DNA of 64,000 nt. Origin: Chryseobacterium sp. GTDB lineage: Bacteria > Bacteroidota > Bacteroidia > Flavobacteriales > Weeksellaceae. Shown here piece after piece: positions 8,272-13,985 of this stretch. The notes below the pieces were generated by a model. It worked only from the letters and a program-made list of their open reading frames with translations, had not been told where the DNA came from and did not search any database. Made by a program: the position numbers and the translations under genes. Each line of letters opens with the position of its first letter. Position 1 is the stretch's first letter. Location: positions 1 through 64,000 of the forward strand of contig JAITMC010000043.1 in the NCBI GenBank assembly GCA_031277615.1, in the 5' to 3' direction.

Positions 8272-8817
8272 TTATTTTTTTAAAACATGATACAGGAGCT
8301 TTGCCGTATTAAAGGCATCGTCTGCACCACTGTGCATACTTCCTTCAAAACTGATATTTCTTGCGTCCAGCTCTTTCAGAAGTCCGATCGGTTTTTCACC
8401 GCTCATCAGGCTCAACATTACTTTCAGGTCGAGATAAGTTTCGCTGAAAGGAAATTTAATTCCCCATTCGCGGCACTGGCTTTCCATGATTGATTTATCG
8501 AATCCGCCATAGCCGGCATAGGTCCTGCGCAGGGCATTGTATCTGTTTTTGATATTGGAGCAGGCTTCCTGAAAGGTTATCCCTTCTTTTTCCAGTTTTT
8601 CAGCCGTAATTCCTGTAAGTTCTGTACAGTATCCGCTTATTTCCGAATCTAAAGGTTTGATCAGATAGCTTCTCTTATCTTCTATGCTGCCGTCTGACAT
8701 ATTGAGTTTGCAGATCCCGATTTCAATGATTTCTCTTTTTGCGTTTTCGGGAGTTTCTCCTTTTGCCCAGCAGGTTGCTTCAATATCAATAACGATGACT
8801 TTATCATATAAAAACAT
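8272..8817 (-). CDS. DEDDh 3'-5' exonuclease, second paralogue
   Basis: A 181-residue exonuclease paralogous to the product of 4446-4997. Exo I reads VIDIEATCW, Exo II is in AGYGGFDKSIM, and Exo III in HSGADDAFN (DEDDh). Both copies share ELTGIT / ELTSIT and similar spacing but differ widely elsewhere, pointing to an old duplication and distinct substrates. It sits between an ATP-grasp gene (11 bases) and the receiver-like gene (4 bases). Likely role: 3'-end trimming of RNA. Confidence 0.88.
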   Translation of the reverse strand: MFLYDKVIVIDIEATCWAKGETPENAKREIIEIGICKLNMSDGSIEDKRSYLIKPLDSEISGYCTELTGITAEKLEKEGITFQEACSNIKNRYNALRRTYAGYGGFDKSIMESQCREWGIKFPFSETYLDLKVMLSLMSGEKPIGLLKELDARNISFEGSMHSGADDAFNTAKLLYHVLKK

Positions 8818-8828
8818 AGCTGTATTTT

Positions 8829-9605
8829 TTATTGGGAAAAGTAAATATTCAAAGCTTTGATCACACTTTTCACATTTGTATTGGGATAAAATCCGGAACT
8901 GTTGATGCAGTTGATCTCCACAATTTTCCAGCCTTCATCCGTAAAACAGATATCCATTACAAAGGCTTCCTCCAGGTTGAATACCTGAATCATTTCACGG
9001 GCAAATGCCCATCCGTCTTCTGAAACATTCTCTTCAAAGGGAGCATTATCATTGAATTTATAATAACCTCCATCGATGATCTGGCCGCCCACGATCCAGA
9101 GCCTTGCTTCTTTTACCGTCCGTTTGGCTTCTGAAACCTGTACCAGGGAATTTTCTGTAATTCTGTTGGATGGGTTTTCCAGCGATTCAAAAATGAAATC
9201 GTTCCATTCGGCTTCCGTAAACACTTTTCCGGTAAAGATTTTTGCTTCACTGTACGGTTTAATGAATTTTACTTCATTTTTTTTCCAGCTCAGGGTTTCA
9301 GAAATTCGATGTACGGAAATGGTGTGATTCAGAAGATTTTCACCATAGTAGCGGGAATATACCTCATACAAATGGTTGCCTCCGTAAAAAGACCCGGGAT
9401 TCCAGTCTGAATGCTGTCTGCCCAGCCTTGCAATCGTCACCGAACCATATACGAAAACATCTTTCCGGTCTGTTTTGAAATCGATCTTTTCGGCTGTCGG
9501 AGGAATATTGATGACTTCATAATCAATATTCAGTTCTTCCAGGGCATCAAAAATCCTGTAATGATCGGGATCTAAATATACGTTAGCCTGAATTAAAAAA
9601 TACAT
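8829..9605 (-). CDS. ATP-grasp protein, R2K-clade-like
   Basis: A 258-residue protein with an N-terminal pre-ATP-grasp domain and a C-terminal ATP-grasp core. Visible features are the strand KFIKPYSEAKIFTGKVF, the RLWIVGGQIIDGGYY segment, and the metal-binding end DICFTDEGWKIVEINCINSS with its E-N pair. This arrangement matches ATP-grasp proteins called the R2K clade, found in conflict and RNA-repair loci (from memory). ATP-grasp enzymes join an acyl-phosphate to an amine or thiol; the substrate here is unknown. A second, different ATP-grasp gene lies 25 bases upstream. Confidence 0.75.
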   Translation of the reverse strand: MYFLIQANVYLDPDHYRIFDALEELNIDYEVINIPPTAEKIDFKTDRKDVFVYGSVTIARLGRQHSDWNPGSFYGGNHLYEVYSRYYGENLLNHTISVHRISETLSWKKNEVKFIKPYSEAKIFTGKVFTEAEWNDFIFESLENPSNRITENSLVQVSEAKRTVKEARLWIVGGQIIDGGYYKFNDNAPFEENVSEDGWAFAREMIQVFNLEEAFVMDICFTDEGWKIVEINCINSSGFYPNTNVKSVIKALNIYFSQ

Positions 9606-9630
9606 GGTTACCAGTTTTTAAGGTTCTCTG

Positions 9631-10443
9631 TTATTTGTTTTTCACGGTTTCTGATATTTCCAGTTTTGTTTCTTCCGGAAATCCGGTAAGACCGGGAATA
9701 TCATTATATTCTAAAATTGTTTTTTCTCCTTTTTCTGTTTCCAGAACATCAATAGCTACAATATCCGCCTTAATGTTCTCCTGTAACAGCTTTACGTTTT
9801 CTATCCATTGTTTTTCCGGCTCAATGATCCGGTATTCCTGAGTTAAAGAATTGGCTTTCCAATATCTGCCTTTTCTCTTCATCGTCCAGATCTTGTCATT
9901 AATGGCAAGATAACGTATATCATATTTATAATCAATAAACTTCTCAACCGTTGCATAATCCTGATGAATAAACAGAAGGTCTTTGAGTTCTTCCCATTGC
10001 TCTTCGTCAGACACCAGGCTTTTCCCATATCCGCCATGATGGTTTCCCACCTTAACGACAAACGGAAACGTCATTTCCAGGTTCTTCAGATGCGATGTTG
10101 CTGTGGCCACATTAAAATCAATAACCGGTAATTCCAGTTTTTTAAGGGTATTCAGCATAGACAGTCTGTCATATCCTTTCAACAGGGTTTCTGCTGAATT
10201 TACGCAGGGTATTCCTGAATATTGAATCAGTTCAAGCATATTTCTATGTCTTGCTTCCGGATTTACAGCTCCCAATCTCCAGAATATGACATCCGGACTG
10301 CAGGCTCCTTCTGCATCTGCAACATAGAGGGAGCCATTTTTTATGAGAAATTCTGAGGTCTGAACTTTTTTCCGGACAACATTGAATCCGGCAAAGTAAT
10401 TATCCCAGTACTTCTCTCCGTTGATGATTAAAACTGTTTTCAT
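9631..10443 (-). CDS. ATP-grasp protein, RimK-like
   Basis: A 270-residue ATP-grasp ligase. The ATP-binding region reads FPFVVKVGNHHGGYGKSLV (near residue 125), the middle IRYLAINDKIW, and the metal site ends in ILEYNDIPGLTGF (near residue 248). It resembles RimK-type peptide ligases more than the neighbouring ATP-grasp protein does. RimK-type enzymes add amino acids to proteins or small molecules; no substrate can be named. It follows the YkuK-like gene by 15 bases. The pair of ATP-grasp genes may modify RNA, a protein or a signalling molecule (inference). Confidence 0.8.
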   Translation of the reverse strand: MKTVLIINGEKYWDNYFAGFNVVRKKVQTSEFLIKNGSLYVADAEGACSPDVIFWRLGAVNPEARHRNMLELIQYSGIPCVNSAETLLKGYDRLSMLNTLKKLELPVIDFNVATATSHLKNLEMTFPFVVKVGNHHGGYGKSLVSDEEQWEELKDLLFIHQDYATVEKFIDYKYDIRYLAINDKIWTMKRKGRYWKANSLTQEYRIIEPEKQWIENVKLLQENIKADIVAIDVLETEKGEKTILEYNDIPGLTGFPEETKLEISETVKNK

Positions 10444-10458
10444 TGTCAGATCAAAAAA

Positions 10459-10944
10459 TTAAACCATCATATCGGCGCAGTTGGAACTTGCAAAGGCAAA
10501 AGGTTTTGCCTTAAAGACATAGCCCATTCCGAGAATGTATCCCATCGCATCTTTCAAAGCGGTGTTTGATTTGAATTCCGGGTCGGTATTGATGTCTGCG
10601 TGTACCTCCATTTCTACGCCATAAGCATCCAGAACGGCACAGATAGCGTAAGCTGTTGCTACGGATCTGTTCACCTCATTCAGCATCCTTTCTTTGATAC
10701 TGATGGTCTGTATCTCTCTTTCTTTTCTGATAAAGGTAAACGCTCCTTTTCCCTCCCGAACGAATACTACTGCCGTAGCATAATTGATGGCTTCTCCGTA
10801 CACGTGGGAATCTGATCCTACACATACTTTCAGACGGTGTCCTGCAGCCAGTTCGCGGATGATGGCTTCTTCTACCAACTGTGTGATAGAGTTCCGGAAA
10901 ATTTTTCCATTCATGTTCTGCCATGTTTCTTGTTGCGTTTCCAT
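10459..10944 (-). CDS. YkuK-like (DUF458) RNase H-fold protein
   Basis: A 161-residue protein of the YkuK / DUF458 family. Conserved acidic segments are VGSDSH (residues 41-46), VHADINTD near residue 114, and CAD close to the C-terminus, consistent with an RNase H-like active site. Family function is unproven. It is the first protein gene after the 14-tRNA array, starting 99 bases beyond the last tRNA on the same strand with no clear terminator between, so read-through from the array is likely. Confidence 0.8.
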   Translation of the reverse strand: METQQETWQNMNGKIFRNSITQLVEEAIIRELAAGHRLKVCVGSDSHVYGEAINYATAVVFVREGKGAFTFIRKEREIQTISIKERMLNEVNRSVATAYAICAVLDAYGVEMEVHADINTDPEFKSNTALKDAMGYILGMGYVFKAKPFAFASSNCADMMV

Positions 10945-11042
10945 TTTTTTTACATTTTAAATTCTACGTTTCTGTTCTATAGTTCATAAAAATTATTTTT
11001 CTGAATGGCCTGAAATTATCTGCTGACCATTTATCTTTTCTG

Positions 11043-11113
11043 CACTCCGAACCGGACTCGAACCAGTACCAACGGTTTTGGAGACCGGGATGCTGCCATT
11101 ACACTATCGGAGT
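11043..11113 (-). tRNA. tRNA-Trp (CCA)
   Basis: Acceptor strands ACTCCGA and TCGGAGT pair perfectly, D stem GTGT/GCAT, anticodon loop CTCCAAA (anticodon CCA), T arm ACTGG/CCGGT, discriminator G as expected for Trp. The D-arm sequence resembles its neighbour tRNA-Gln, suggesting origin by duplication. One C-T mismatch at the base of the anticodon stem. No CCA encoded. Confidence 0.85.
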
Positions 11114-11121
11114 ATTTTTTG

Positions 11122-11193
11122 TTAATCCATCAGGGTTCGAACCTGAACTCCGGGAACCAAAATCCCGGGTGCTGCCAGTTACACTATGGATCA
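11122..11193 (-). tRNA. tRNA-Gln (UUG)
   Basis: Acceptor TGATCCA pairs with TGGATTA (one G-T), D stem GTGT/GCAC, anticodon stem CGGGA/TCCCG with loop TTTTGGT (anticodon TTG), T arm TCAGG/CCTGA. The U1-A72 pair fits Gln. Discriminator A. Confidence 0.88.
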
Positions 11194-11208
11194 GTGTGAT
11201 TATTTTGT

Positions 11209-11283
11209 GCGGAACAGACAGGAATCGAACCTGTACCTTTAGTTTTTCAGACTAACGTGCACACCTTGTACACCACTCTTCCG
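11209..11283 (-). tRNA. tRNA-Phe (GAA) with 8-bp acceptor stem
   Basis: Anticodon stem TTAGT/ACTAA with loop CTGAAAA (anticodon GAA). Eight, not seven, bases separate the T stem (ACAGG/CCTGT) from the end, and the 5' strand CGGAAGAG pairs with CTGTTCCG over 8 positions with one G-G mismatch. D stem GTGT/GCAC. The 8/5 layout is that of bacterial tRNA-Sec, not of normal tRNA-Phe. Confidence 0.75.
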
Positions 11284-11342
11284 TTTTTTATGAGTAATGG
11301 GTAATATTTGAAAGCACTTATTACTCATTACCAATAATTCTG

Positions 11343-11416
11343 TACGGGAAGAGGGATTTGAACCCCCAATACCTTGAGCCTAAATCAAGTGCGTCTGCCA
11401 GTTCCGCCATTCCCGC
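11343..11416 (-). tRNA. tRNA-Leu (UAG) lacking the long variable arm
   Basis: Acceptor GCGGGAA pairs with TTCCCGT, D arm of Leu type (GCGG...GACGC), anticodon stem CTTGA/TCAAG with loop TTTAGGC (anticodon TAG). The variable region is only about 5 bases where bacterial tRNA-Leu normally has a long arm. Two unpaired bases (TC) lie between T stem GGGGG/CCCCC and the acceptor strand. Confidence 0.75.
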
Positions 11417-11507
11417 GTACTTCTATGATGAGCAACCGGTAATAAGTAATGATCGTGTTAGAACGTACTTATTGCAGATTGCTGATCATTGTTATCAAAG
11501 GTCAGAG

Positions 11508-11575
11508 AAAGTCTGTCTGTAAATAAACTATGCCTGTTAGTGTTTGTAAAGATCTTCTGCGCTTGACAAACGTTT
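11508..11575 (-). repeat. Array spacer repeat, copy A
   Basis: One of three related spacer segments in the tRNA array. All share a GCGCAGAAG-TCTT-like core next to a TTTGTCAAG or CCTGTCGGG arm and a distal AGACAG arm. This copy is the least regular. The rest of 11417-11659 shows no gene. Confidence 0.5.
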
Positions 11576-11659
11576 CTCTTTCCATGAATAATGTATCATC
11601 TTTGACGGATGATTCTCTTTCCGAGGCTTATCCATCTTCTTTTATCTTTTATAAAAAAA

Positions 11660-11730
11660 CCATCCGGCCAGGAATTGAACCTGAACAACAAGAGTATAGT
11701 TCCTGCATGCTGCCGTTACATTACCGGCGG
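11660..11730 (-). tRNA. tRNA-like, anticodon UAU (Ile?), bulged acceptor
   Basis: D arm ATGT/GCAT with loop AACGGCA, anticodon stem CAGGA/TCTTG with loop ACTATAC, T arm TCAGG/CCTGG. Acceptor CCGCCGG pairs with CCGGATGG only if one A is bulged. Position 33 is C instead of the universal U, so decoding as UAU is uncertain. The body is related to the Trp and Gln genes of the array. Confidence 0.6.
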
Positions 11731-11736
11731 TTTTTG

Positions 11737-11820
11737 TGGAAGTGGTAGGATTCGAACCTACTCAGCCCTAAGGCAACAGATTTACAGTCTGCCCCGACTC
11801 TCCAACTCCGGCGCACTTCC
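11737..11820 (-). tRNA. tRNA-Tyr (GUA)
   Basis: Class II tRNA: acceptor GGAAGTG/CACTTCC perfect, D arm CCGG...TCGG, anticodon stem GCAGA/TCTGT with loop CTGTAAA (anticodon GTA), a long variable arm (TGCC/GGGC region), T arm GTAGG/CCTAC, discriminator A. Normal for bacterial Tyr. Confidence 0.9.
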
Positions 11821-11835
11821 TTTTTGTGAAAAAAT

Positions 11836-11892
11836 AAAGCCTGTCTTAATTTTTTTGTTTGATATAAGAACTTCTGCGCCCGACAGGCTTTT
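11836..11892 (-). repeat. Array spacer repeat, copy B (terminator-like hairpin)
   Basis: On the minus strand AAAGCCTGTC and GACAGGCTTT form a 10-bp stem around a loop containing GCGCAGAAG, followed by ATTTTTTC. This could terminate or process the transcript between the Cys and Tyr tRNAs. Confidence 0.6.
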
Positions 11893-11979
11893 ATTCTTTC
11901 GAACTAACTAATTTTCATCATTGCTGAAGTATATTCAGACTTATTTTGTCTTCTTCTTCATTCTTCCGCTTCTTCTTAG

Positions 11980-12061
11980 AGATGGTTATGGGATTCAAAC
12001 CCATTCAGCTTATGCAACGGTTTTGCAGACCGCCCCGACTCTTCCACTTCGGCGAACCATC
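11980..12061 (-). tRNA. tRNA-Cys (GCA) on a class II body
   Basis: Acceptor GATGGTT/AACCATC is perfect, D arm CCG...TCGG like the neighbouring tRNA-Tyr, anticodon stem GCGGT/ACCGT with loop CTGCAAA (anticodon GCA), then a long variable region of about 13 bases, T arm ATGGG/CCCAT with loop TTTGAAT. The discriminator is T, the Cys identity base. Bacterial tRNA-Cys normally has a short variable loop, so this looks like a Tyr-type tRNA converted to Cys. Confidence 0.82.
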
Positions 12062-12075
12062 ATTTTTGAGATAAG

Positions 12076-12131
12076 AAAAAGCCTGTCTGTTTTGTGTTTT
12101 GGCGTAAAGATCTTCTGCTCTTGACAAACCT
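12076..12131 (-). repeat. Array spacer repeat, copy C
   Basis: Third copy of the spacer hairpin, on the minus strand GGTTTGTC...AGCAGAAGATCTTTA...AGACAGGCTTTTTC. The T-run follows the 3' arm, as in copy B, but the stem is weaker. Confidence 0.5.
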
Positions 12132-12172
12132 TTTCTTTTCTCTTTTTGAAACAATTAACATTTAGTTACCTG

Positions 12173-12244
12173 CGATTCCGGAAAGACTCGAACTTTCAAC
12201 TTCTGGTTTAACAGACCAGCGCTCTGCCATTGAGCTACAGAATC
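12173..12244 (-). tRNA. tRNA-Asn (GUU)
   Basis: Acceptor GATTCTG/CGGAATC, D stem GCTC/GAGC, anticodon stem CTGGT/ACCAG with loop CTGTTAA (anticodon GTT), T arm GAAAG/CTTTC, discriminator G as expected for Asn. Canonical cloverleaf. Confidence 0.92.
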
Positions 12245-12311
12245 ATTTTTGTAATTTCGGAAGGACTGTTCATGAATTTTATATTTAATTTTATGTATTC
12301 ACGAATCCTTC

Positions 12312-12376
12312 GGATTTCGAACCTTCAACCTCCGGCTTATGAAACCGATACTCTAACCACTTGAGCTACGAAATCT
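12312..12376 (-). tRNA. tRNA-Met-like (CAU) without a T arm
   Basis: The 5' side is canonical: GATTTCG, TA, D stem GCTC/GAGT, anticodon stem TCGGT/GCCGG with loop TTCATAA (anticodon CAT). The exact complement of the 5' acceptor strand, CGAAATC, follows only 12 bases after the anticodon arm, overlapping the place of the T loop, so no T arm can form. Beyond it an inverted repeat (GAATCC/GGATTC) suggests a local rearrangement. Either a pseudogene or a T-arm-less tRNA. Confidence 0.6.
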
Positions 12377-12415
12377 TTTACCGTTTGTGAACAGCCTCTG
12401 ACGGATTCACATCTG

Positions 12416-12487
12416 TACTCCATAAGGGAATCGAACCCTTGTCGTCCGGTAGAAAGCCGGATGCACTCACCGCTATGCTAATGGAGC
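12416..12487 (-). tRNA. tRNA-Glu (UUC)
   Basis: Acceptor GCTCCAT/ATGGAGT, D stem GCAT/GTGC, anticodon stem TCCGG/CCGGA with loop CTTTCTA (anticodon TTC), T arm AAGGG/CCCTT. Canonical. Confidence 0.92.
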
Positions 12488-12492
12488 ATTGG

Positions 12493-12564
12493 TCTGGAAA
12501 GCAGGATTCGAACCTGCGGCCTCCCGCGTCCAAGGCGGGTAAACAACCACCGTTATCTTTCCAG
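12493..12564 (-). tRNA. tRNA-Pro (UGG)
   Basis: Acceptor CTGGAAA/TTTCCAG perfect, anticodon stem CCCGC/GCGGG with loop CTTGGAC (anticodon TGG), T arm GCAGG/CCTGC, C1-G72 and discriminator A. The D stem (TAAC/GTTT) is weak. Confidence 0.9.
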
Positions 12565-12633
12565 TTTTTAAGGTTCAGCTTCTGATCTCTTTTCCGGGAG
12601 ACAGCCGGAGCTGAAATTTTCCGTGAACCTTTG

Positions 12634-12705
12634 CGGTCTATGCGGGAATCGAACCCGCAGTGCCCAAGAGACAGTCGGGCAGGTTAGCCGTTACCTCAAT
12701 AGACC
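12634..12705 (-). tRNA. tRNA-Asp (GUC)
   Basis: Acceptor GGTCTAT/ATAGACC perfect, D stem AGGT/ACCT, anticodon stem CCCGA/TTGGG with loop CTGTCTC (anticodon GTC), T arm GCGGG/CCCGC, discriminator G as expected for Asp. Confidence 0.9.
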
Positions 12706-12713
12706 GTTTTCTG

Positions 12714-12787
12714 TAATCCCAGAAGGACTTGAACCTTCAACCTCCGACGTATCAGGCCGGCGCTCTAACCAATTGAGCCATGGGATT
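12714..12787 (-). tRNA. tRNA-Ile (GAU)
   Basis: Acceptor AATCCCA/TGGGATT perfect, D stem GCTC/GAGC, anticodon stem CCGGC/GTCGG with loop CTGATAC (anticodon GAT), T arm GAAGG/CCTTC, discriminator A. Confidence 0.92.
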
Positions 12788-12796
12788 TTATACTTT

Positions 12797-12869
12797 GGGT
12801 ATCTTCGGGGATCGAACCCTGTTCTCCGGTTCCACAGACCGGCGCTTTACCAAATAAGCTAAAGAAACC
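12797..12869 (-). tRNA. tRNA-His (GUG), imperfect
   Basis: Anticodon stem CCGGT/ACCGG with loop CTGTGGA (anticodon GTG), D stem GCTT/AAGC, an extra 5' G facing discriminator C as in bacterial tRNA-His. One T-T mismatch in the acceptor stem and a weakened T stem make it less regular than a housekeeping gene. It is the first tRNA of the array, directly after a terminator-like hairpin. Confidence 0.8.
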
Positions 12870-12875
12870 ATAAAA

Positions 12876-12901
12876 AAAGCGCCTCTTTTCGGGAGGCGCT
12901 T
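12876..12901 (-). terminator. Terminator or attenuator in front of the tRNA array
   Basis: On the minus strand AAGCGCCTC pairs with GAGGCGCTT and a run of seven T follows, only a few bases before the His tRNA. Transcription from the upstream small gene must read through it to reach the tRNAs unless there is a separate start, which is not evident in the 7-base gap. Confidence 0.75.
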
Positions 12902-12922
12902 ACTATATTTTTACGTGTCAGG

Positions 12923-13057
12923 TTATGAGAGACCTACGTATATAAGCACCTTTTTATCAACAAATCCACAATCAAGAATATTGGCATACCACAGCTCCAT
13001 CGGCTCCTGTCCGTGTAGTCTTGAAAACTGACTGTATATGTTATGTAATTGTTGCAT
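12923..13057 (-). CDS. Small protein (44 aa) upstream of the tRNA array
   Basis: An ATG-to-TAA frame of 44 codons encoding a product that starts MQQLHNIYSQFSRLHG and ends VLIYVGLS. It follows a promoter-like box and ends 22 bases before the terminator-like hairpin, the layout of a leader peptide or small stand-alone protein. No family recognised. A second small frame with the same arrangement lies upstream at 13440-13568. Confidence 0.5.
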   Translation of the reverse strand: MQQLHNIYSQFSRLHGQEPMELWYANILDCGFVDKKVLIYVGLS

Positions 13058-13120
13058 TAGTATTGTTTGTTTTTAAATTATTAAGTGAATCCTGAAAACC
13101 TGTTGCTTTCAATTTTCGGT

Positions 13121-13130
13121 TGCAAAGTAA
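13121..13130 (-). promoter_or_regulatory. Promoter-like box of the tRNA array unit
   Basis: TTACTTTGCA on the minus strand, identical to the box before the permuted tRNA unit at 2119-2128. A TTG lies about 20 bases upstream. It is 64 bases before the small ORF at 13057. Confidence 0.4.
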
Positions 13131-13380
13131 ATATGAAATTTTGAAATCTGCAAATTTATTTTTCAATTAACCCACTAAAAATCAATTAATTAAACTTAAT
13201 TTTTAGAATAGAGAATTCCTGTCCGCCATATCCAGCAGATGTCTTAAATACCTAAATGACTGTCTCTCATCGGGTTACTTATCACGCTTTATTTTCTTAT
13301 TAATTGTTCATTGTTAATTAAAAAATTTTCACTTTTATGGTTATTTTCTTTCATTCTAAATAATTTCTGCCCTGAAAACA

Positions 13381-13409
13381 CAAAAAACGCCCCGGTAACC
13401 GAGGCGTTT
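13381..13409 (-). terminator. Terminator of the second small gene
   Basis: Minus strand AACGCCTCGGT pairs with ACCGGGGCGTT (one mismatch), followed by six T. It ends the transcript of the 42-codon gene. Confidence 0.75.
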
Positions 13410-13439
13410 TTGCTGTATTTTGATAAAATTTTTACGGGT

Positions 13440-13568
13440 TTACTGTAAATAATTTCCAAAGGATGCATATTTTGCCTCACTGAATATCGTCCAATCATAC
13501 ACGAATAATCCCTCTATTGAAGGGTTTCCGCATAGTTTTGCACTGATATGTGTTCTTTGTTGTTTCAT
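13440..13568 (-). CDS. Small protein (42 aa)
   Basis: A 42-codon frame whose product begins MKQQRTHISAKLCGNPS and ends YASFGNYLQ. It has a perfect TAnnTTTG box 13 bases upstream and its own terminator downstream, so the unit looks like a real short gene. No family recognised, and no clear sequence similarity to the other small protein at 12923-13057. Confidence 0.5.
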   Translation of the reverse strand: MKQQRTHISAKLCGNPSIEGLFVYDWTIFSEAKYASFGNYLQ

Positions 13569-13580
13569 ATTATTCTGGCG

Positions 13581-13588
13581 CAAAGATA
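13581..13588 (-). promoter_or_regulatory. TAnnTTTG promoter box of the 42-aa gene
   Basis: TATCTTTG on the minus strand. The start would fall within about 10 bases of the ATG at 13568, giving a very short leader. Confidence 0.5.
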
Positions 13589-13667
13589 AATCTTTTTCTT
13601 AATTAATTGATGTTTCTTCAAAAGGAGGAGAATTAGAAATGATAATTGAACAGCTTATTTTTAGATC

Positions 13668-13928
13668 TCAAGCAGGAGATTCATTTGTTGGATCATTTTC
13701 TTCCAAACCTTTGAATACATCTTCCTGATAATCGTGTAAGCTTTTGTACTGAGAGGTTGCTATGACAACAATTTCTTTGGCTTCGGCTAAAGAAAGAAAC
13801 GGAAATATTTCCCGGATTTTTGTTACGCCATGTAACGGCATTTTCCCGTTACCTGTAGTTTCAAGAACCCATTCGTAAGCATTTTTACCTTTGTATTTTA
13901 AATAAAGATATTTTTTTGTTTGATCCAT
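13668..13928 (-). CDS. Hypothetical protein, 86 aa, with L7/L12-CTD-like motif
   Basis: An 86-residue protein of unknown function. The middle segment IREIFPFLSLAEAKEIVV resembles the helix-turn of ribosomal L7/L12 C-terminal and ClpS-type folds, which use an L-EAK-V pattern. The similarity is short and may be chance. It follows the TPR gene by 57 bases on the same strand and could be the last gene of the MoxR operon. Confidence 0.6.
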   Translation of the reverse strand: MDQTKKYLYLKYKGKNAYEWVLETTGNGKMPLHGVTKIREIFPFLSLAEAKEIVVIATSQYKSLHDYQEDVFKGLEENDPTNESPA

Positions 13929-13985
13929 TTTGCTTTCAAAAGTTATTTTAACTGAACCATTAAGATTTTAAGTTTTCAACCCCAA

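Noticed and set aside
11530-12862. Plus-strand frames across the tRNA array
   Set aside because: They run antisense through tRNA genes and spell out reversed T arms; no promoter or family.
13289-13498. 69-codon minus-strand frame
   Set aside because: It spans a terminator and overlaps the better supported 42-codon gene in another frame.
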